DNA of 64,000 bases from Chloranthus sessilifolius. Lineage: Eukaryota > Streptophyta > Magnoliopsida > Chloranthales > Chloranthaceae. The stretch spans positions 49,615,185 through 49,679,184 of the forward strand of contig CM037598.1 in assembly GCA_021018995.1 (NCBI GenBank), written 5' to 3'. Below are positions 20,351 to 30,127 of the stretch, piece after piece. A program made the position numbers and the translations under genes. Numbering within the stretch: the stretch's first letter is position 1; each line of letters begins with the position of its first letter. The notes beneath the pieces were generated by a model that was given only the letters and a program-made list of their open reading frames with translations, did no database searches and was not told the DNA's origin.

Positions 20351-21678
20351 ACTGCCTGTTAATGATTCGTTTTCGGATGAACAGATGTTTGCTATTAGAA
20401 CCTCTATACCTTTGTTTGCAAATATTGTGAGCTACATGGTAGTAGGTAAAATCCCCCCACATTGGAACAAAATGGACAAGGATCTGTTCTTTTCACAGAT
20501 CAAACATTATATGTGGGAGGATCCGTACCTATTCAAACATTATGCAGACCAAGTGGTGAGGAGATGTGTCCCTAATGAGGAATTCCACAATATACTAACT
20601 ATGTATCATAAACAGACTTGTGGAGGCCACTTCAGTGGGAACAAGACTGCTATCAAGGTGCTCCAATGTGGATTTTATTGGCCCACTCTCTTCAAGGATG
20701 CCTGGCTTCATTGTAAAACTTGTGAAAGATGTTAAAAGATGGGAAGTATCTCCAAAAGAAACTCCATGCCTTTACAGCCCATACTTGTGATTGAGCTGTT
20801 TGACATTTGGGGGATTGATTTCATAGGCCCTTTCCCTCCATCCTATGGATACAATTATATTCTTGGGGCTATGGAGTGTGTCCAAAACGGGTTGAGGCCA
20901 CAACTATAAGAACTAACAATCACAAGGTGGTCCTCAACTTCTTGAAAGATAACATTTTCTCCATGTTTAGCACCCCAGAGGCATCATCAGTGATGGGGGA
21001 GCTACATTTGTAATAGACAGTTTGAGAATCTACTTAGAAAGAACTCTATGACACACAGAGTTGCCACCCCATATCACCCACAAACTAGTGGGTAGGTGGA
21101 GATTTGTAAGAGAGAAATCAAACACATTTTAGAGAAAACAATGACGGTGGATAGGAAGGACTGGGTCTTGAAATTACTAGATGCTCTATGGGCTTATAGG
21201 ACTCCCTATAAGACCCCCCCCCCATAGGGATATGGCAAGGCATGCTATTTACCAGTAGAGCTTGAGCACAAGACATACTAGGTTGTTAAAGTATTGAATA
21301 CTGACTTAACTTCTGCTGGCATACATAGGAAACTCCAGTTGTCAGAGCCGAAAGAACTGAGATTGGAGGCATATTCAAATGCTAGGATCTACAAGGAGAA
21401 GACCAAGGCTTTCTATGACAAGCATTTGCTGAGGAAGGAGTTTACAGCTAGCAAGAAGGTATGGTTGTTCAACTCTAAGCTGAAATTTTTTCCAGGAAAA
21501 CTGAGTTCCAGATGGGAGGGGCCTTACATTAGTTAAGTATGTATCTCCATCTGGAGCTATTGAAATAAAGGACCCAACAGATGGAAGGACCATGAAAGTA
21601 AATCGTCAAAGGCTCAAACTTGCTATTGAAAATGTGGTGGAGCGTGTGATGATCACCCACTATTATGAACCTCCATAG
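20351..21678 (+). pseudogene. E3 integrase region of pol
   Basis: The frame 20385-20735 gives FSDEQMFAIRTSIP, HWNKMDKDLFFSQIKHYMWEDPYLFKHYADQVVRRCVP and the H2C2 finger (MYHKQTCGGHFSGNKTA...YWPTLFKD...CKTCERC). Later pieces, in several frames with many stops, are [26 protein letters not shown] with a stop in place of Gln, and [10 protein letters not shown] deletion near 21215-21230 at a run of ten C removes GMSPFRLV but keeps YGKACYLPVELE. The C-terminal part 21294-21536 is [25 protein letters not shown]. The frame ends near 21678. Confidence 0.85.
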
Positions 21679-21919
21679 CATAGCTGAGTTTCAACAATGT
21701 ACACTATGAATACTAGTTACTAATTTTGGTTATTTTTGTTATTTTTTCTGTCTTTGATTCATTTATGTTTGGCATTGTACATGAATTTTGCCATGTTTGG
21801 TTAGTGCCTCATGTAGGATAATTTGTCAAAAGTGTCAAAAAAGAAAAAAAAAAAGACTGAGTTGGAGTGTCAAAGCTGTTGAGAAAGGAACTAGGGACTG
21901 AGTGCAACTCTGTTTAAAC
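21679..21919 (+). other. E3 spacer after pol
   Basis: AT-rich, with a short A-rich run near 21840; no gene seen. Confidence 0.45.
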
Positions 21920-22340
21920 TAAAAAAATAGCCTATCGACAGGTTCTATGAACATCTCGATAGGTTCAGAGAGTGCTCAATTTACTTTTCGACTGGATCAA
22001 GAGGCTGTCCTATAGTGTGAATTAATTCTCGACAGGTGTTGAAGGTGTAAAATTAGTTGTTGATAGGATCCATATAGATTTTGAGAGGTTCTGCAGGCTT
22101 TAGTTGATCTCTCGACAGGTTCTGAGTACCTATCGAGAGGTTCTACGGACCTCCGAAAGTGATCATTTAGAAGAAGGAACCTTTCGAGAGGATTGACTGA
22201 GAAGCCCAAAAGTACCTATCGAGAGGTTCTGTGAACCTCTCGAAATGTATTCATTTAAAATATTCAACCCGTCGATCGGATTGCATGGACCTCCTGAGAG
22301 GTTCAGCAGTTTTTAACTCCTCGACAGGTTGGGACAACAT
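21920..22340 (+). repeat. E3 motif array before third ORF (TCGACAGGTT / TCGAGAGGTTC type)
   Basis: At least fourteen motif copies: TATCGACAGGTTC near 21933, CTCGATAGGTTC near 21955, CTCGACAGGTG near 22028, CTCGACAGGTTC near 22112, TATCGAGAGGTTC near 22132 and 22217, TTTCGAGAGG near 22187, CTCGACAGGTTG near 22319 and others. Several are inverted pairs. The unit at 22214-22245 is TATCGAGAGGTTC, then 3 bases, then GAACCTCTCGA. The same inverted unit recurs in the LTR of E3. Confidence 0.82.
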
Positions 22341-22525
22341 GCACTTAATAATTCATATCCCCTAGCCTTAACACCGATTTCTAAAAATAGACCTTCGTGG
22401 TATCATTCCCAATATTAAATTGCACGATGTTCCATACTTATCGAAACCAACATATCATTTTAGCAGTTAAGCTTGGAAGGATGAGACAATTTATTATGAA
22501 GATTCATATTCCACCACCCACACAT

Positions 22526-22533
22526 TTTAAATA
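22526..22533 (+). promoter_or_regulatory. E3 internal TATA-like box before third ORF
   Basis: TTTAAATA, 68 bases before the ATG at 22601; same box and nearly the same distance as in E2. Confidence 0.5.
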
Positions 22534-22600
22534 TCAGGCACGTTCACCTCCATCACATTCGCTCTCCCTTGACCTCATCAGTCCATCCCTACCCCCAATT

Positions 22601-22849
22601 ATGGCGGATGACAAGCCCATTAAGCTGCCAACGAAATTCTACCCAGTTTGGGAAGACCTACTACCACCAAAAGAGCTTGACCCATTACAATTCCTGTGGG
22701 ATGAGTATGAGGAAGTACAAAGGATTTTGGCTGAGGAGGAAAAGAAAAAGAGTAAGAGAAAGAAGAAGAAACAGAAGATAGATCCACCTGCATCTTCTCT
22801 CCCACCCTCATCACTCCATCCACCACCTGCTCAGCAGCCTTCTCCTTAA
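22601..22849 (+). CDS. E3 short third ORF (82 aa)
   Basis: Homologue of the E2 80-aa frame: MADDKPIKLPTKFYPVWEDL, core DPLQFLWDEYEEVQRILAEEE, basic stretch KKKSKRKKKKQK and a Ser/Pro tail. The upstream open frame extends to 22397 without similarity to E2, so the start at 22601 is preferred. The reading frame has survived although the pol of the same element has decayed badly. That could mean selection on this frame or chance in a short ORF. Function unknown; the acid-base layout and KKKK tract would suit a nuclear or DNA-associated protein. Confidence 0.58.
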   Translation: MADDKPIKLPTKFYPVWEDLLPPKELDPLQFLWDEYEEVQRILAEEEKKKSKRKKKKQKIDPPASSLPPSSLHPPPAQQPSP

Positions 22850-23225
22850 ATCCCTGTTCTCCCCCTTTGGTTTGTAGTTCCTCTTCCGGAAGCAACAGGT
22901 TGAGGATATCCCAGAGCCAGGAGGGCAAACCATTTTGTTTTTGTCAGATATTTTGTTAATGTGTATCTAGATTTTTCCTAGGTTTATTCTCTTTCCTGTA
23001 TTTAGTTAGGATTTTTTCTTTTATGCCATTATTCCATTGTACAACTTTCTGTGCTTAAATGAAATCTCTCTTTGTGATGTTTTGTATAGTTTACTTTCTA
23101 TCTTTATAGTTTTTTTGTTGATTGTTGGTGTGTTGCAATTGTTCGCATGTTTGTTTAATGTTTTCTTTACTTTGTATACTTCTGTTTTTACCCCTGCTGC
23201 ACATCCACATTTATCTTTGATTCAG

Positions 23226-23260
23226 TGAGGACACTGCTCCTCATAGGTTTGGGGGTGTGG
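23226..23260 (+). promoter_or_regulatory. E3 small hairpin plus internal PPT-like tract
   Basis: TGAGGA-CACTGC-TCCTCA is a perfect 6-bp stem with a 6-base loop (23226-23243), followed by ATAGGTTTGGGGGTGTGG. Confidence 0.7.
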
Positions 23261-23939
23261 CAAGGCTTGCCAACGGATAGTTCATGGTAGTACAGTAAGG
23301 TTTTAATAGAAATTGAGAAAATAAATAATTTCACACCTGATATTTTATATAGAGGAAATTAAAAACTTGTTAAAACTGGAACATGTTACAGTTCTAACAC
23401 TTTCATGAAGCAAATATCTGGTATTTTTCAAAAATCAATGCTTAGTGAGCTTGAGAAGAAAAAAAATTGTGAGGATATACCCCAAAAGTCTAATGGAAGA
23501 CCATACCCAGTGAGATTTGGGCCTGAAAAATTCTTCTTTGAAGAGTGTTTGGCAATTTCTTCTGCTCTAAGGACTGATTGAATTAACCTATGCTCACTAG
23601 AAGTTAGGCAATTACGAGTTGAAACAGCTTGAAAGCACTCATGACATTGAAGATATGAAGTAAGGCCATCCCTTGGACAGTTTGAGCTTAAAACTTCCCA
23701 CCTTTCGACTGCCCTTGATACACACCTTTTGATTCTTTCAAAATCTCAGTTTTCTTTGATGAAAACCAAAAATTTTGAACCCAAAACCTCTTTACCTATT
23801 TCAGTTCACCCTCAACTTGAGAAATTACGAAATGGAACGAGAAGTGAGGTTAAAGGAGCAAAGTTTGACAGTGATTGAAAGAGAAGAAAATACATTTCAA
23901 GGCAAGTGTGATGTATAGTTGTGGCATCCCAGCCCATAA

Positions 23940-23979
<40 letters not shown>

Positions 23980-24897
23980 TAAGATAAAGAAGCATACAAA
24001 AAGAAAAGAAAAACAGAAAACTACAACAAATGAGTGAGAAAGAGAAGTCATTTCATTGAAAATTTGAAGAGAAGAAAAAAAGCTGGCCACTTTGGCTCTA
24101 AAAATTTAAGAAGTAGATGGAACTATGCTGAAATAAAGGTTGTCAAGTTGCAAATCACCTCTTTACTTTACTGATTTCTCAATTTTGAATCCTATTGCAC
24201 CCTTTTATTCTTTATAAACTTCACCCATAAGCCACATTACAATCCAATAGAAAAACCTCACTGATCTGAAATTGATTGAGCTGTCATGTGGAGATGAGAA
24301 TTTATTTGATCTATGGTGAAAAGACTTAGAAAATTTTAGAAATTGGAGCAATGCCTATGCTCATGCATGCAGTCCTATTCGAGGGCCGTAACTGCTCTTG
24401 AGCTGTGTGAATTGATACACCCTTCTACTTTTATTGAGAGAGAGCCCTGGTGAATTTTGGGTCTAAAATTAGGATTGATGGGGGCATTTTGAAAACATGA
24501 TTCTCAATCTGAGGGTAAGCTTTGCATTAATTTTCATACAAAATACCTTGACATAAGCTGATTGATTGTGAAGGAATTACAATAGAATTTGAGTTTCAAA
24601 CTGTCATGTTTTTGCTGAGAATCCTCTAAAACTGAATGGATAAGGTGTGGAATGAATTTTTATATTGCTTGAATTTTGTTCAAATTTGTTGCACTAATAT
24701 TAACTAAATCATTGGAGAAGTTTGTGGGTAACTTCATTGAAAACCCTCAGGAGACTTCACTCCCCCACTAGGGGATCACCTAGGGGTTTTAAAGGCTTGA
24801 TGCATATGCTAAATGCAACTATGCTCCCTACAAAAGTGGCATTTTTCATTTTCAATAATTATTTTTACTTTCTGCTTTGCTCACGGACTAGCAAAGC
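23261..24897 (+). other. E3 conserved non-coding block between the two PPT-like tracts
   Basis: Collinear with the same block of E2, E4, E5 and E6; the strongest match is the CCTCAGGAGACTTCACTCC...GGGGATCACCTAGGGG segment near 24747-24790. A simple-sequence insertion (poly-A followed by TA repeats) lies at 23938-23982. No convincing coding frame. Confidence 0.58.
23938..23982. repeat. Poly-A plus (TA)n microsatellite
   Basis: About 20 A followed by about 12 TA units inside the E3 3' UTR; a similar short (TA)n lies at the matching place of E4 (38568-38584), so the locus is prone to slippage. Confidence 0.85.
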
Positions 24898-24912
24898 TTA
24901 GGTCTGGGGGCG
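24898..24912 (+). promoter_or_regulatory. E3 3' polypurine tract
   Basis: TTAGGTCTGGGGGCG, one substitution from the E2 PPT, directly before TGTTAAG. Confidence 0.85.
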
Positions 24913-25177
24913 TGTTAAGTAGTAAAAAATACCATTTTTCACCTCCTAACCTAACCTTTGGTGGACCCTTGAGCTGACTAATAATATTTTTTAAGTGTGT
25001 TTTGTAGATAAGCAATAAATTGTAGCTTAGTGCAGATATTCACTTAAAAGAGCCCAACTGGAAACGCCTAAGACCAAGTCCTGCTGCAAGGAATAAAGAT
25101 TGAACCTACTAAGGGGTTACTAAGTGTTGAACAAAGGACGAACATCACACTAAAGATGTGTGCCAGTTGTGGAAGCA

Positions 25178-25755
25178 CAAAGCAGAGATGTCGAGAGGTT
25201 TTGAGAGCAAGGAATGAAGCAGTCGAGAGGTTGAACATGTGTATAAGAAGCTGTCAAGAGGTACTGAGTTGAAAGATGAAGATCTCGAGAGGTTCCAACT
25301 CCAACCTCTCGGTTGGAGTTACAGACGTGGATCCTGTCAAGAGGATACTTCAAGGTGCAGATGAAGTTGAGAGGTTTTAGATACTTATCGTGAGGTTCAA
25401 CTGAACCTGTCGAGCAGTGCAAGATAACCTATCGACAACTTACTTGAAGCAACGCTCATTCTCGCGAGTATTGAGCCAACCTGCCAAGCACTTCACTAGA
25501 GAATGTATAACAAGTCGATAGGTTGATTGTAACCTGTCGGCATGATGAATGCAGAACTGGACAACAAGATTAATTTAATTTCCAATCCTATCAAGAGCTA
25601 CTCCCAGTCCTGTCGAGATGCTGCCAAACCTGTCGACTAGCTACTTCAATCTTGTCGAGAAGTCTACGAAGCTGTCGAAATCCAATGCAACCTATCGATG
25701 TGAATATAAAGTAGATAGAGAACCTGTCGAGAGGTTCCTTGAACCTCTCGACAAT
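25178..25755 (+). repeat. E3 LTR motif array (CTGTCGAGAGGTTC type)
   Basis: About eighteen copies, e.g. GTCGAGAGGTT near 25189 and 25218, CTCGAGAGGTTCC near 25283, CCTCTCGG near 25305, CCTGTCGAGCAG near 25407, AGTCGATAGGTT near 25512, CCTGTCGAG near 25613 and CCTGTCGAGAGGTTC then GAACCTCTCGA as an inverted pair at 25722-25753. The inverted pair matches that of 22214-22245 with only a few changes. The array ends about 280 bases before the TATA box. Confidence 0.82.
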
Positions 25756-26030
25756 CGAACTGGCAACTTCTTAGTTTCCTTTCCTCAACAACTGCCAATT
25801 CCAAAGTTTTGTGCACGAGTTCCAAAGCATGTCAGTGACCCTTGGGGTTATTTTTTATATTCAAATGAGCACGAATGGAAACCCTAACTACATCATATAT
25901 TCCTGCCAGTTGAGAACCAATGGGAGAAGAGCTTCTAGAAGAGAAATCAGCCACATCAGTAGCTCAGAATAATAGAATTATTCTCTTGAGTTCTGATTGG
26001 CTGAAATGGATCTGAGGACAGAGGAGGAGA

Positions 26031-26038
26031 CTATAAAA
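26031..26038 (+). promoter_or_regulatory. E3 LTR TATA box
   Basis: CTATAAAAGC context, downstream of the array as in the other LTRs. Confidence 0.6.
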
Positions 26039-27549
26039 GCTTGAAGAAAATACAGAATAACGATCCAGAATTTGAGAGAACCAGAGCCTAATTCCATATC
26101 CATCTTCTCCAAACACCCTCTCTCTTCCTTCTTCTCCCATTCTCTCTTTAACCAATCATGATTGACTAAACTCTTTTCAATAGTTAGGGTGAGGTCTAGA
26201 GCTGTAAATTGATGGTTTCAGAGGCTTGTAAAGGATTGTATGTTACACAGATTGCGGATTTGAGCACAATAGGATTGTAAGTTTTATGATTGCATAGAAA
26301 TTGTAGATTTTAAAGGTGATTCTGATCTATATTTCACTTTTTTATATTTGATTTCCCTTGGTCAGATATTCTTGTGGATGCCAACCAGAAATGGAGAGCT
26401 AGTAGCCTGGCATTCGCAGCATCTGTAATAGCTTTCCTATTCTAATCAAGATCCTTGGAGTGGAACAATCTCTGGGATGGTCTGTGACCATTAAAGTGGA
26501 AAGATGATAGCCTTAGGATTGCTCCAATTCTCTGGTCGACATTAGATTCTTATACCTTATGTCTGCCAAAAATGGGGAGCTTGTAGCCAGACATGCACCT
26601 CAACATCAGGTTTATGCACATTAAATTTAGATGACAAACATGCACATAATACTCTCAACACAGAACTCAAAATAGAATAAAACAAAATGGTCACAGATTA
26701 TGTAACTCAGATATAGGCTTATCTCTGCAACACTCCTTCAGATGGCTACAAGCACATCTGCAAGGAAGAGGTATCTAACTCAACTCCTACGGTTTGACTT
26801 GATCTCTTAAGGATATAACATGTCCACTGTAATAGTCACAGACTATCCAATAGAGAGGATCAAACCACATAAATTAAATCAGAAAACCAATCTGATCCAA
26901 AGGAGTAGGCTGATCTTAAGGCTATAACCTGTCCACTTTAATGGTCACAGATTGTCCAATAGATGTCCTCCACCCACTGGCTCAAATTAGATCATTAAAA
27001 CCATTGCAGACAGCATGTTTGCCAGGCTACATGCTCAAGCATCCATGGGAGCAGATAGTTCTTGAAAACTAGTGAAGGTCACAGTTGTTCAAGGGCTATT
27101 TGGGGACTTAAATACAGCTAGTCATTGCTACAAAGGCTTGCAATGACTTAGCTCATAAGTCTGCAATCACTACATAGAAATCAAATCTAACATCTGATAT
27201 TGGTCCAGTAAAATTGAGGGGAGCTTGTTCCTATCACAACCTCTAACTTCTAGTTGAATGTATAATTAAAGTACAAATTTCATTGATCAAACATACTTCC
27301 AATGAGATTTCTCAAGGCAACAGCCTTTTGCATAACAACTCTTCACAAAATCCCAAAGATTGCATGACCCATTACAAAAACTGAATAAAACTAAATCTAA
27401 TTGCTTACAGAGGGCATAGCCAACAAATGCTGGGCTAAGAGAGAAGAAAAATGGGAAAAAGAAATGATCAAACCCTAACCCTAGTCTGCTCGAGCTCACC
27501 ACAGACAGAGGTTGAAGGAGAGATAAAAATTTTACATTATAATATACAG

Positions 27550-27557
27550 CTTAAATA
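27550..27557 (-). promoter_or_regulatory. E8 LTR TATA-like box
   Basis: Minus strand GCGTATTTAAGCTG; it occupies the place of TATATAAG in the closely related E6 LTR. Confidence 0.5.
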
Positions 27558-27744
27558 CGCTGTCCTAATGCCTTAGCTAATAGGAGAGTGAACCCTAATT
27601 TTTAGGGCAGATGTGGCAATGTTATAACCCTTGGATGCCTTGGGATGTGTGCCTTGAGATCAGGGCCTCAGGATGTGCGCCCTAGACTTGAGAATCCCTA
27701 AAAGGTCCTTGAGTTAAGATTGAGAAGTGGAGAGCTCAAGCTTC

Positions 27745-28470
27745 GCAGGGCTGCCTTTTGCTTTTTAGTTCATTCGCGCAGCTACTTCGTGCTTCGCGAG
27801 GTAACTTTTGCTCACTAATTCCTTTGCATGGCTTGCAGAGTCCTTGCGAGGTAAGAATTGGCTTGGAAGGTTGTTCACTCACATAGGTGGACTTTGTATT
27901 GTCGCGTAGCTGCTTTGGCTTTGCATGCACTCACGTAGAAGAGTTTATAGTGCTTGGCTAGCTCGAGCGGCCGAGCTTCTGAATTTTCTCTCATGAGGGT
28001 GTTGCAAGGATGCCTTTAAATCTTGCTCGGTTTCTTGTTGAAGGAATAACAAAGCTCTCTCGGTAGAGGGTTGAGTTATTAAATGCATGAGAACTGCGCA
28101 AGGACATTTCTGGAGCTCTCTCTCCTCTGGACCATGCGAGGACTTTGCGAGTTTGTTATTGTTCTTTGTGCAGATTAGCTTCACGAGATAGCACGTGCGG
28201 TAGACATGCAACTTGTTCCTTGCGAGAGCTTTACGAGCTAGATTTCTGAAGGTTTAATGCGTGAGAGCTTCGAGAGTTCACAGAGTGTTGGTTGTAGCTA
28301 AAGTGTGTGGCTGCTATGCGAGAGAGTTCTTTGGGGCAATTCCTTCACTGAGCTGCATGAATTCATCACGAGTTCCCTTGTGCTACATGTAATATCTACG
28401 CAAGAATGCTTTGCTAGTGATTTGAATAGCGCGAGGCAGCACCTCTACTGTGCGAGATAACACATTTTCT
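27745..28470 (-). repeat. E8 LTR motif array
   Basis: Many related CpG motifs, seen on the plus strand as TTCGCGCAG and TTCGCGAGG near 27770-27800, TTGCGAGG near 27844, TGTCGCGTAG near 27900, ATGCGAGGACTTTGCGAG near 28134, TTGCGAGAGC near 28219, ATGCGTGAGAGCTTCGAGAG near 28258, ATGCGAGAG near 28316 and GCGCGAGG near 28430. Sense core CTCGC(A/G). Confidence 0.72.
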
Positions 28471-28781
28471 CCACTCATGCTCTGCAGCTGTTGCTGTTGC
28501 AACTCTCTCCACTTATATCTAGATTTCTCACATCTGCTGAACTTCTTGGGTCCACTTTGACATGCAACATAGTCACCATGGTGTTCCATTAATCTTTGGC
28601 TTAGATGTCATCTCTTGCTTGGATTCTCTCTCTTCTTGGCACCAAAGGCATGAACTTTGTGTTAAGCTGCACAATTTATTACTAACTACAAAACACACTA
28701 AACAAATGATTATTAGACAGCTACAAGGTGTAGCAAAGGCCATGTTAAGAGCTGAAAAGTGGTACTTTTTAGTGAATAAAA

Positions 28782-29012
28782 ATTTTCACACTTGTGTTGT
28801 CTGGCCCACTGCCATGCTGCACTTGCACATTTCTCATTCCTTAAATTAATGGACTCCTATGTTAAACCCAGCGTTACACCACAATAGACCAGAATTATGC
28901 ACACAGATCAAGATTCATAGATCACACAAAACATAGTTCACACAAAACACAGTAAATGACATAATTGAAAACAACAAAAACAGTTATGTTACACATTGTA
29001 CAAAGCTGGAGA
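28782..29012 (-). other. Short stretch between E8 integrase and LTR
   Basis: No coding frame, PPT or array seen. It presumably joins the sequence just after pol directly to the LTR after a deletion of several kilobases. Confidence 0.4.
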
Positions 29013-30112
29013 TCACATAGCATTGGGAGGTTCCTCGAAGTACATGGTTTCAGAGGACTCCATAGAATTTGCCACACAAAGTTTGAGCCTATGACCATTT
29101 ACTTTCATGACCCAACCAGAAGTGGGGTCCATGATCTCCATAGCCCCAGATGGGAATGCATGGATTACAATGAAAGGTCCATCCCATCTGGATCTTAATT
29201 TGCCTGGAAAGAATTTGAGTTTTGAGTTGAAAAGCCACACCTTGTCTCCATCAGCAAAGTCCTTCCTCAGAAGGCTCTTGTCAAAGAAGGCCTTGGCTTT
29301 CTCCTTGTAAATTCTGAAATTTGAATAGGCATCCAGCCTCAGTTTCTCCAGCTCAGACAACAGCAATTTCCTGTTTGCACCAGTAGAAGTTAGATCCATG
29401 TTTAAGCTTTTGATGACCTGAAAGGCCTTGTGCTCCAACTCCACTGGGAGATGACAAGCTTTTCCATAGACCAGTCTAAATGGGGACATTCCAATTGGAG
29501 TCTTATAGGCTATCCTGTAAGCCCACAAAGCATCATTCAATTTCAATGCCAATCTTTCCTATCAGTCCTAACTATTTTTTCCAGAATATGCTTGATTTCT
29601 CTTGCCCACTGTTCTGTGGGTGGTATGCAGTAGCAATCCTATGTCTAACAACATACTTTTTGAGCAAGGTCTCAAAGTGTCTGATACAGAATGCCTTCCC
29701 CCATAACTGATGATGGCCCTAGGGTTACCAAATCTGGAGAATATGTTCTCTTTAACAAACTTAAGGACAACTTTGTGATCATTTATCCTTGTGGCAGTAG
29801 TTTCCACCCATTTGAAAACATAGTCAACTGCCACAAGGATAAAGTTAAAGCCCATAGGAGGAAAGGGGCCCATGAAATCTATCCCCCATACATCAAATAG
29901 CTCCACAACAAGGATGGGTTGCAGTGGCATTGAATCTCTTTTTAATATGCCACCCATCCTTTTCCATCTTAAACAAGTTTTGCAGTGTTCAAAGGCATCC
30001 TTAAAAAAGGAAGGCCAGTAAAACCCACACTGTAGCACCTTAGTTGCTGTCTTTTTCCCTCCAAAGTGTCCCCTACAGGCATTTTCATGGCATATGGTTA
30101 GAATACTATGGG
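29013..30112 (-). pseudogene. E8 integrase fragment
   Basis: The minus strand starts in the zinc finger (ILTICHENACRGHFGGKKTATKVLQCGFYWPSFFKDAFEHCKTC). It continues with [36 protein letters not shown] and RAIISYGG with Asp changed to Tyr in the DGG motif, loses part of HPQTSGQVE, and resumes in another frame at [31 protein letters not shown] through to [14 protein letters not shown] with a stop at 29013. The altered DGG and a frameshift near 29560 make it inactive. The RNase H and RT that should precede it are missing at the junction. Confidence 0.83.
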
Positions 30113-30127
30113 TGTGACTTTAAGGGA

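Larger units (their letters stand above)
20351..26605 (+). mobile_element. E3: 3' half of an Athila-type retrotransposon
   Basis: The end of RNase H/pol starts directly after the 3' LTR of E2, then integrase, short third ORF, conserved 3' UTR, PPT and a 3' LTR truncated near 26605. The 5' half must be left of the window if E2 split it. Heavily mutated, the most decayed coding region here, consistent with E3 being the oldest of the E1-E2-E3 nest. Confidence 0.82.
24913..26605 (+). repeat. E3 3' LTR, 3'-truncated
   Basis: Starts TGTTAAGTAGTAAAAAATACC. It contains the motif array 25178-25755, the TATA box at 26031 and the first R/U5 module (GATGGTCTGTGACCATT near 26476). Similarity stops near 26605, where inverted LTR sequence of E8 begins; the usual CAACA end and the conserved terminal block are missing. 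Confidence 0.8.
26606..28781 (-). repeat. E8 LTR, truncated
   Basis: The minus strand begins near 28781 with TTATTCACTAAAAAGTACCAC, close to the start of the E4 and E6 LTRs (TGTTATTCACTGAAAAGTAC) but with the leading TGT mutated. It holds a motif array, a TATA-like box at 27550-27557 (TATTTAAG on minus) and R/U5 modules (inverted TATAACC...TGTCCACTTTAATGG...ACAGA near 26930 and 26820). Similarity fades near 26690-26606. Confidence 0.78.
26606..30112 (-). mobile_element. E8: LTR and integrase remnant of an Athila-type element
   Basis: On the minus strand: an integrase fragment (30112-29013), about 230 bases of unassigned sequence, then an LTR (28781-26606) whose end is missing. The third ORF, the 3' UTR and the PPT are absent between integrase and LTR, so there was a large deletion. 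Both outer borders are abrupt joins to plus-strand elements (E3 and E4). Confidence 0.72.

Noticed and set aside
21920-22340. Motif arrays considered as CRISPR or as satellite DNA
   Set aside because: Unit spacing is irregular, motifs are degenerate and in both directions, there are no constant repeats with unique spacers, and the host is a plant.
23812-24090. Open frame with phenylalanine-rich product
   Set aside because: It spans the poly-A/(TA)n microsatellite of the E3 3' UTR and is low-complexity translation.
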